From Methylobacter sp. (GTDB lineage: Bacteria; Pseudomonadota; Gammaproteobacteria; Methylococcales; Methylomonadaceae), in the NCBI GenBank assembly GCA_030655535.1, contig JAURVK010000010.1, positions 1 through 61,907 of the forward strand: a DNA stretch of 61,907 nt, in the 5' to 3' direction. The stretch's first letter is position 1; each line of letters starts with the position of its first letter. The position numbers were made by a program, and so were the translations under genes. Under the pieces are notes generated by a model that saw only the letters and a program-made list of their open reading frames with translations, did no database searches and was not told the DNA's origin. Shown piece after piece: positions 27,947 through 34,832 of the stretch.

Positions 27947-28915
27947 GTGTCTGTATTTACTCGAATAACCCGCCCGCAACTCGATCAGTTCTTTAGCGCT
28001 TATACCCTCGGAGAAGTCATTAGTTTTGAGGGTATAACGGACGGGATAGACAATACCAATTATGGTGTAATAACTACGCAAGGCAGCTTTGTACTGACTC
28101 TGTTTGAGTCGCTGACTGCCGATCAATTGCCGCATTTTTTAACATTACTGGCGCATCTGGGCAAAAACAGTTTGTTATGCCCCAGTCCTCAAAGCGACCG
28201 GCAGAAAAATTCCTTGCGTCAGCTTAATGGCAAGCCTGCCGCTGTATTTAAACGATTATCCGGTTTAGCAATCGTATCGCCGTCGATTTTGCATTGTCAG
28301 GAAATCGGCTTGCAGCTGGCGAGTTTGCATCGTTGCACACAAGCCCATGTGTTCCCGATAAAAAACGGCAATGATTTAAGCTGGTGCAAAACGGTGTTGA
28401 ATAAAATCGGCGCTTATTTATCGGCAGAAGATCGTGAGTTGATTGATGATGAACTGGCTTATCAAGCTAAATACAGTCATGCTAATCTGCCGAGCGGCGT
28501 TATTCACGCCGACCTGTTCAGGGATAATGCCTTGTTTGTCGATGACCGGCTCAGCGGACTGCTGGATTTTTACAGCGCCTGTACCGATACCTTGTTGCTC
28601 GATGTTGCGATAGCGGCTAACGACTGGTGCTGCGATAACGGCACCGTTAATCATCAAAAGTTCGCGGCGTTGTTAGCGGCTTATGAAAGCCTGAGGCCAC
28701 TGGAGCCGCTGGAAAAACAATACTGGCCGACCCTGCTTAGGGCTGCGGCGTTACGTTTCTGGCTATCGCGACTGGAGCACCAGCGCTATCCGCGTCCCGG
28801 CGAAATGACTCAGCAAAAAGATCCGTTGGTTTTCCGGCGTATACTAGGGCAGCATCGACAACCGGCCTGTTTATCGGGCAACACAAATACCGTCAACCTC
28901 AGGAGCACTGCATGA
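27947..28915 (+). CDS. thrB: Homoserine kinase (APH-fold ThrB type), GTG start
   Basis: SVFTRITRPQLDQFFSAYTLGEVISFEGITDGIDNTNYGV, GVIHADLFRDNALF. Confidence 0.93.
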   Translation: MSVFTRITRPQLDQFFSAYTLGEVISFEGITDGIDNTNYGVITTQGSFVLTLFESLTADQLPHFLTLLAHLGKNSLLCPSPQSDRQKNSLRQLNGKPAAVFKRLSGLAIVSPSILHCQEIGLQLASLHRCTQAHVFPIKNGNDLSWCKTVLNKIGAYLSAEDRELIDDELAYQAKYSHANLPSGVIHADLFRDNALFVDDRLSGLLDFYSACTDTLLLDVAIAANDWCCDNGTVNHQKFAALLAAYESLRPLEPLEKQYWPTLLRAAALRFWLSRLEHQRYPRPGEMTQQKDPLVFRRILGQHRQPACLSGNTNTVNLRSTA

Positions 28916-29274
28916 TTAAAATTCTTCATCTCACCTTTATTCTATTGTCTATTACCAGTTTTGTCGGCAGAGTCTTTCTGGCAGAAAAACGCCCTGAAAT
29001 GCTGGCGCAAAAATGGATAAAAATCGGGCCGCATATCGTTAATACTTTTTTGCTGATCACCGGTTTTATGTTGATATTTCAAGGTCAATGGCTGTCAGGC
29101 GAGTTCGGCTGGATTGCGGCTAAAATAATAGCGCTGCTGGGCTATATCGGCTTGGGTATGGTTGCTATCAAGAGTCAGGGCGCTCTGCGTTGGCAAGCTT
29201 TTGCCGGCGCACTTGCCTGCTTTATTTATATCGGCATAGTCGCGGTCAGCAAAAATGCCTTTTTCTTTTTATAG
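28912..29274 (+). CDS. SirB-family membrane protein
   Basis: IKILHLTFILLSITSFVGRVFLAEKRPEMLAQKWIKIGPHIVNTFLLITG; 4 TM. Confidence 0.8.
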   Translation: MIKILHLTFILLSITSFVGRVFLAEKRPEMLAQKWIKIGPHIVNTFLLITGFMLIFQGQWLSGEFGWIAAKIIALLGYIGLGMVAIKSQGALRWQAFAGALACFIYIGIVAVSKNAFFFL

Positions 29275-29292
29275 CGGCCGGAAAAAATACCG

Positions 29293-30114
29293 CTATAAAG
29301 AAAATTCAATTTTACTGATGTGTTGGTTCAGCCAAAATAGAACATCCTTGCCTTTGTGAAACGAGTTTGGATCAAATTCAGGGATTGGGGCGTTGGTTAA
29401 TAGCGCCCAGCGGGACAGCTGGTTTTTGAGTTGTCCCTGTTCGCTGACCGTAAAATGATAGCGTTGCACCAGCTGGGCAAACAGCTTGGGTTTCGGCGCG
29501 GACATCATCTTGGCCAGACGGCTTAACTCTGACAGCAGGGCTTCAATCGTTACCACATGCGCGGCTATTAATGCCGCAACCTGCTTTGGCTGGATGTTTT
29601 CCGCCGGGGATAATTCATTATCTGAAATAACTTTCAGGCAGTGGATTAATTCGCCGGTCGAAAAGCGCACCGCCGTTTCATAAAACGCAGACGCTTCCAT
29701 ATCGCACAGATGTTCTTGGCTATAAACGAGCTGCGGCCTTGATACCGTTTGGATGCTTGCCGAGGAGCAAGGCGGCGTAAAAACCAGCGGCGGATAATAG
29801 CTTTTCCGGCTGTCGACATCGGTGATTTTGTCGATTAGAAACAGGCTGCCGACAGCATGGTTTTTATGCCCGGCGATACCGATATTGAGCAGCACCGGCG
29901 GGTTAATCGCAGCAAACAAAGCCTGGGTGTAAGCCACACCGGCAGCGATCGCGCTTTTCCCCAATCCGGTTACCGTCAGGCAGATCTCTTGATTGAAATA
30001 AACCGCAAACGACTGAATCGTCGTATCTTTCTTTAAATTGAAATGTTCGACCAGCGGCTTGGCCTCGCAAGGCAGGGCGGCATAGATAAAAATTCGGTGC
30101 GGATTTTGTTGCAT
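29293..30114 (-). CDS. Nucleoside phosphorylase/MTA-SAH nucleosidase-like protein with C-terminal extension
   Basis: IYAALPCEAKPLVEHFNL, VTGLGKSAIAAGVAYTQAL, NIGIAGHKNHAVGSLFLIDKITD, DMEASAFYETA. Confidence 0.75.
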   Translation of the reverse strand: MQQNPHRIFIYAALPCEAKPLVEHFNLKKDTTIQSFAVYFNQEICLTVTGLGKSAIAAGVAYTQALFAAINPPVLLNIGIAGHKNHAVGSLFLIDKITDVDSRKSYYPPLVFTPPCSSASIQTVSRPQLVYSQEHLCDMEASAFYETAVRFSTGELIHCLKVISDNELSPAENIQPKQVAALIAAHVVTIEALLSELSRLAKMMSAPKPKLFAQLVQRYHFTVSEQGQLKNQLSRWALLTNAPIPEFDPNSFHKGKDVLFWLNQHISKIEFSL

Positions 30115-30117
30115 AGT

Positions 30118-30564
30118 TTACGGTTTACCTGAAGATAATGCTGACAGGTCGGTGTTAGCGTCTAAGCTGGCAGCTTCAGCCAGGGTGTATTTGTCTAGCA
30201 CCGTCATAAATGCGCGTTGCGCTTCATATAAAGTGGCCTTCAGGAAGCAGTTGCGGATCAGGCGGCACTGATTATTCGGGGCATCGAAGCACTCGACCAG
30301 ATTCATGTTAACTTCAGTTTTTCGTACTATTTCGCCCACACCAATGGTATTCGCGGGTCTGGCCAACTGGATACCGCCGCCCTTGCCCCTGGTTGTCGTA
30401 ATAAAGCCTTGATTGGCCAGACTATTTGCTACTTTTACCAAATGGTTACGGGAGATTTGATAATACTCGGCGATTTCTGCAATGGTCGCCATGCCCGGTT
30501 CCGGCAAGCGGGCAAGATAAATCAGCAGGCGCAACGAAAGGTCGGTGAATTGCGTCAATTGCAT
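30118..30564 (-). CDS. nsrR: Rrf2-family nitric-oxide-sensing repressor NsrR
   Basis: MQLTQFTDLSLRLLIYLA, EIAEYYQISRNHLVKVANSLANQGFITTTRGKGGGIQLARP, C-X7-C-X5-C cluster (CFDAPNNQCRLIRNC). Confidence 0.93.
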   Translation of the reverse strand: MQLTQFTDLSLRLLIYLARLPEPGMATIAEIAEYYQISRNHLVKVANSLANQGFITTTRGKGGGIQLARPANTIGVGEIVRKTEVNMNLVECFDAPNNQCRLIRNCFLKATLYEAQRAFMTVLDKYTLAEAASLDANTDLSALSSGKP

Positions 30565-30650
30565 AGTTAATACTCCTTCAAAGTTGTCTGTATTCCATTT
30601 TAAGCTTTAAAATTAACAGATAGCGCTTGACGATTTAATCATCACGCCAT

Positions 30651-30673
30651 AAGATGCATTTTAAATACATCTT
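30651..30673. promoter_or_regulatory. NsrR operator 1 (AAGATGCATTTTAAATACATCTT)
   Basis: 11-1-11 near-perfect palindrome matching the known AAGATGYATTT-N-AAATRCATCTT NsrR motif; between divergent nsrR and hemoglobin genes. Confidence 0.88.
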
Positions 30674-30715
30674 CTTGTCTCGCCTTATCAAAGCCACTGA
30701 AAAGCCGGGATATTG

Positions 30716-30736
30716 AAGATGTATTTTAAACATCTT
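30716..30736. promoter_or_regulatory. NsrR-like operator 2 (AAGATGTATTTTAAACATCTT)
   Basis: Second AAGATGT...ACATCTT palindrome just upstream of the hemoglobin RBS; spacing 2 bp shorter. Confidence 0.7.
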
Positions 30737-30756
30737 TTCATTATTTGGAGAAAAAT

Positions 30757-31131
30757 ATGTCACAACAACAATCTTTGTTTGAGAAAATAGGCGGTGAAGC
30801 CGCTGTCAATGCCGCCGTTGACATTTTTTACCGTAAGGTATTGAGCGATGACCGCATCAGTTCCTTTTTCGAAGGCGTGGACATGGATAAACAGGCCGCA
30901 AAACAAAAATCATTCCTGACCATGGCTTTCGGCGGGCCGCATAATTACACCGGCCTCGATATGCGTCTTGGTCATGCACATCTGGTCGAACGCGGCTTGA
31001 ATGACTCACATGTCGATGCGGTGATCGAAGACCTTGGCGCTACCCTCCGCGAGTTGAACGTAGCTGAGGATCTGATCGCTCAGGTTGCGGCCATCGCCGA
31101 AAGCACTCGAAACGACGTGCTGTGCCGTTAA
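30757..31131 (+). CDS. Group I truncated hemoglobin (copy 1)
   Basis: LFEKIGGEAAVNAAVDIFYRKVLSDDRISSFF, FLTMAFGGPHNYTGLDMRLGHAHLVERGL. Confidence 0.94.
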   Translation: MSQQQSLFEKIGGEAAVNAAVDIFYRKVLSDDRISSFFEGVDMDKQAAKQKSFLTMAFGGPHNYTGLDMRLGHAHLVERGLNDSHVDAVIEDLGATLRELNVAEDLIAQVAAIAESTRNDVLCR

Positions 31132-31160
31132 CTTTCCCTCTTTGAATCAGGTACGCCGCT

Positions 31161-32141
31161 ATGGTTACTATTCGTTACGCAAAAGACAATTTCGAGCTGG
31201 ATGAAAATCAATCCGTTCTGGATTGTTTGACCGGTCACGGTGTACCTGTTCCTTTTTCCTGTCGCAGCGGCGTCTGTCAGACCTGTCTGATGCGCGCCAC
31301 TGGCGGCACGCCTCCTGAAGTTTCGCAATACGGTTTAAAGGATAGTCTCAAGCTCCAGAACTATTTCCTCGCTTGCGTTTGTCATCCTGGCGCAGATCTT
31401 GAAGTCGCCCTGCCGGATGACGATGATATTCAGGCGGTTATTCCCGCTACCGTCAAAAGCCTGAAATTACTCAATACAGACATCATGCAGGTGGTTCTCG
31501 AATGCCACCTGCCTATTGATTACAGGGCAGGACAATTCATCAACCTGTTTAAAAATCAGTCGCTCGGCCGCAGTTACTCACTCGCCAGCGTACCGCATGA
31601 AGATGAACATCTTCATCTTCATGTCCGCCGTCTGCCGCAAGGTCGGGTAAGCGGCTGGATACATGAGGAATTACGTCCCGGCGAGACCGTAGAGATTCGC
31701 GGGCCCGGCGGCGACTGCTTTTACATACCCGGCAATACCGAACAGGGCTTGGTTCTAATCGGTACGGGCTCCGGGCTTGCGCCTCTTTACGGCATCATCC
31801 GCGACGCCCTCAGTCAGAATCATAGCGGCCCTATCCATCTGTTTCACGGCAGCCGCGATTTGAACGGGCTTTACCTGACCGGAGAACTGCACGAGCTGGT
31901 TCAGCAATATTCGAATTTCAATTATGTGCCCTGTCTGTCCGGTGATGACGTGCCGCACGGCTTTGCTGCGGGACGAGCCGATGATGTGGCCTTTCAGCAG
32001 ATCCCCAATCTCAAGAACTTGCGCATGTTTCTCTGCGGACATCCTGAAATGGTCAAAATAGCCAAGAAGAAAGCTTTTATGGCCGGTGCATCCATGAAGG
32101 ATATTTATGTCGATGCGTTTAATGTCAGTCAGTCTTCGTGA
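31161..32141 (+). CDS. 2Fe-2S ferredoxin-FAD/NAD(P)H oxidoreductase
   Basis: CRSGVCQTC...LACVCHP plant-type ferredoxin; GRSYSLAS FAD motif; GTGSGLAPLYGIIRD NAD motif. Confidence 0.92.
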   Translation: MVTIRYAKDNFELDENQSVLDCLTGHGVPVPFSCRSGVCQTCLMRATGGTPPEVSQYGLKDSLKLQNYFLACVCHPGADLEVALPDDDDIQAVIPATVKSLKLLNTDIMQVVLECHLPIDYRAGQFINLFKNQSLGRSYSLASVPHEDEHLHLHVRRLPQGRVSGWIHEELRPGETVEIRGPGGDCFYIPGNTEQGLVLIGTGSGLAPLYGIIRDALSQNHSGPIHLFHGSRDLNGLYLTGELHELVQQYSNFNYVPCLSGDDVPHGFAAGRADDVAFQQIPNLKNLRMFLCGHPEMVKIAKKKAFMAGASMKDIYVDAFNVSQSS

Positions 32142-32229
32142 ATTACTGTAAACCAAGCAGATGCGTTACCGCCAACTGGAAAACTGAGAGCGGAAGGTAA
32201 CCTTAAACTTCACCGATGGAGATTGCCTG

Positions 32230-33039
32230 ATGCCCCGCGTCGTTGCCTTATATCGTTATCCCGTGAAGGGTTTCACGCCCGAACGGTGCGAAGCTGTCAA
32301 TGTCCTTGATGAAGGACGAATTGTCGGCGATCGGGTTCTGGGCGTCCGTTTTGCCGACTTAGGGGTGATGGATGATGCCTGGAGCAAAAAACACCAGTTT
32401 GTTGCTCTAATGAACACACCAGGCATTGCACGACTTCAGCTTCGGTTCGATCATCAGACGCTTAGACTATGCATCGGCTTGGACGGTGAGGTTTTGGCGA
32501 ATGAGACATTGGACGAGAAGGGGCGCAGCAAAATTGCCGCCGCGATTGAAAATTATGTACTCAAGCTGGATGAAAATCCGCTTTCCTCTCGCCCGGATCG
32601 GCTGCCGTTACGATTAGTTGGCAACGGGATTACGCCCCGTTATCAGGATAATGAGGCCGGACAGATAACCTTGCACGGCCGCGCAAGTTTGGCGGCTGTC
32701 GGCGCCGCTGTCGGCGAGAACGATCTCAATGAACTTCGCTTCCGTTCGAATATCGTTATCGACGGTCTGGCTGCATGGGAAGAACAAAGCTGGGTGGGGC
32801 GCAAGATTCGTATCGGTCAGGTTAATTTCGACGTTGTCATGCCGAAGAGCCGATGCCTCGCCACGCAGGCGAATCCTAACTCCGGCAAACGGGATTTGCC
32901 GATTCTTAAAATGCTGACTCGTGTGTTTAGTCAGGAAAAGCCGACTTTCGCCATTGCGATGCTTACCAGTGGTGTTGGCGGGCCGATTCACCTTGGCGAT
33001 AAAGTCAGTCTCATTGATTTGATGGACCTTGCTGATTGA
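32230..33039 (+). CDS. MOSC domain protein
   Basis: VVALYRYPVKGFTPERCEAVNVLDEGRIVGDRVLGVRFAD; FRSNIVIDGLAAWEEQSWVGRKIRIGQVNFDVVMPKSRCLATQANPNSGKRDLPILKML. Confidence 0.9.
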   Translation: MPRVVALYRYPVKGFTPERCEAVNVLDEGRIVGDRVLGVRFADLGVMDDAWSKKHQFVALMNTPGIARLQLRFDHQTLRLCIGLDGEVLANETLDEKGRSKIAAAIENYVLKLDENPLSSRPDRLPLRLVGNGITPRYQDNEAGQITLHGRASLAAVGAAVGENDLNELRFRSNIVIDGLAAWEEQSWVGRKIRIGQVNFDVVMPKSRCLATQANPNSGKRDLPILKMLTRVFSQEKPTFAIAMLTSGVGGPIHLGDKVSLIDLMDLAD

Positions 33040-33301
33040 GCAAGGCAACAGTCATATTCTGCTCAGGACGGCAAAGACACGCCAGAAAATAGTTTTGCTT
33101 TTGCAGGGTATCTTTAAGGCCGACTTGGGCTGAGACAGGTGGAGAGTTGTCAAGACTGCGCATTTGGCAGGCTTGACAAAGACCTTGACGACAACCATAA
33201 GGTACCTTTATGTTTTCCCGTAACAGGGTCTCCAATACGGTCTCATCGGATAGACAGGAAAATGTTGATTCGCCAATAGTTATGCGTTGCATAGTCTCCA
33301 C
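33011..33301 (-). CDS. Stand-alone 2Fe-2S ferredoxin
   Basis: CRQGLCQAC...NYFLACLCRP; paralogous to the N-terminus of 31161-32141; 3' end overlaps the MOSC gene. Confidence 0.9.
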   Translation of the reverse strand: METMQRITIGESTFSCLSDETVLETLLRENIKVPYGCRQGLCQACQMRSLDNSPPVSAQVGLKDTLQKQNYFLACLCRPEQNMTVALLNQQGPSNQ

Positions 33302-33313
33302 CTGATATTGCAG

Positions 33314-33706
33314 TTATTTGCCTAATACGTCATTGCGTGTGCTTTCCGCAATCGCAGCAGCTTGGCCGATCAGTTCCGGCGGTACATTTAACTCGGTTAA
33401 GGTTGCGCCAAGATGTTCCATGACCGCATCGAAATGACTTGCATTCAAGCCCATCTTGACCAGATGCGCATGAGCAGTACGCATATCTGCGCCGCTGTAA
33501 TTATTGGGACCGCCGAATGCCATAGTCAAAAAAGCTTTTTGTTTGGCAGCTTGTTTTTCCATGTCGGAATTGTCGAAAAAACGGTTAATGCGGTAATCTG
33601 CCAGCACTTTGCGATAAAAAATATCTACAGCCGCGTCAACAGCCGCTTCGCCGCCAAGTTGTTCATAGAGTGTTTGGGTTGAAGCTGTTTCTTGTGATTC
33701 GCTCAT
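33314..33706 (-). CDS. Group I truncated hemoglobin (copy 2)
   Basis: LYEQLGGEAAVDAAVDIFYRKVLADYRINRFF, FLTMAFGGPNNYSGADMRTAHAHLV; roughly 70% identical to copy 1 by eye. Confidence 0.93.
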   Translation of the reverse strand: MSESQETASTQTLYEQLGGEAAVDAAVDIFYRKVLADYRINRFFDNSDMEKQAAKQKAFLTMAFGGPNNYSGADMRTAHAHLVKMGLNASHFDAVMEHLGATLTELNVPPELIGQAAAIAESTRNDVLGK

Positions 33707-33850
33707 TATTGTCTCCAGTAGTATGTAAGTAATTATTTTTATTTAAGCAAATTCGCTCATATAGAAGTTTATAACAACAGATGAATTTTTGCTATAAAAC
33801 AGCGGGGCGAAAGGTGAAAGACGAAAAGACTGGAGGTGTTTTTTTGCCCT

Positions 33851-34693
33851 TTAGCCCTTCGTCTTTCGTCTTTCGTCTTCATATCGTTCAATCAGCCGCT
33901 GATAATAGTCAGCCTCCTCGGTTTTGCCTCGCTTGGTAACGCCGTTAAGGTAAATACCGGCTTTTTTTAGCAGCATATTGACTGCCGCCTGTCGGTTTTG
34001 ATCAGACAATTGACCGGCATCAATGATTTTTTGCAAGGCGCTGATTCGAAACCGATCCATACCCCAGTATGCACAAGATAACTGGTCTTCATGACCGCCA
34101 TGCTTGTTTATTTGCGGCTGTTCAACCAATAAAACCGGATAATTTGCAGCGATTCTGAGCCACAGGTCATAGTCTTCACAAGCAGGCAGTTGCGTATCGA
34201 ACAGGCCGATGTCTGCAAATACCGAACGGTGTATCAACACGGCGGACGGCGACATCGCGCATAGCGGCAAGCAATGGGTAAATATCCAGCCGCCGGTTTT
34301 GGCGTATTTTTTGGGTACGTTGACCTGGGTTCCATTGCGTATCCAATTTTCTTCAGTGTGGCAAATCCGGTGTTCAGGGTGATCCGCCAACGCCGCCATC
34401 TGTTTAGCCAGTTTTTCAGGCAGCCATTCGTCATCGGAATCCAGAAAAGCCAGCCAGTCGCCGGTCGCTTGTTGAATACCGAGATTGCGCCCCGCGCTGA
34501 CGCCGAGATTTTCCTGATGGTAATAATTTACCTGAGGAAATTCTTGTTGGAGCATGACGTCAGTACCATCGGTAGAACCGTCATCAATGACTGTAACTTC
34601 TGTCGGTAATAAGCTTTGGGAATAGACGGATAATAGCGCCCGTTTCAGCAGGTCACGGCGATTGTAGCTGGGGATAACGACTGAGATAGTTAT
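33851..34693 (-). CDS. Family 2 glycosyltransferase; full frame extends to an ATA codon at 34693 (first ATG only at 34555)
   Basis: In-frame upstream codons read ITISVVIPSYNRRDLLKRALLSVYSQSLLPTEVTVIDDGSTDGTDVML; DSDDEWLPEKL, CEDYDLWLRIA. Confidence 0.75.
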   Translation of the reverse strand: MTISVVIPSYNRRDLLKRALLSVYSQSLLPTEVTVIDDGSTDGTDVMLQQEFPQVNYYHQENLGVSAGRNLGIQQATGDWLAFLDSDDEWLPEKLAKQMAALADHPEHRICHTEENWIRNGTQVNVPKKYAKTGGWIFTHCLPLCAMSPSAVLIHRSVFADIGLFDTQLPACEDYDLWLRIAANYPVLLVEQPQINKHGGHEDQLSCAYWGMDRFRISALQKIIDAGQLSDQNRQAAVNMLLKKAGIYLNGVTKRGKTEEADYYQRLIERYEDERRKTKG

Positions 34694-34832
34694 AAGATTA
34701 CCTTACATTTTAATGGGTGTTCCGCTTAGCAGCATGTGCGAAATAAGTTGAATAACTGTAGTTGCAAATTTATTCGCAACTACACCGAAAAATTATTTCA
34801 CCTGCTTGCGCACGTTATTTTATGAACGTTTC

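Noticed and set aside
31596-31622. GAAGATGAACATCTTCATCTTCATG palindrome resembling an NsrR site inside the reductase gene
   Set aside because: Explained by coding for HEDEHLHLHV; spacing and position do not fit an operator.
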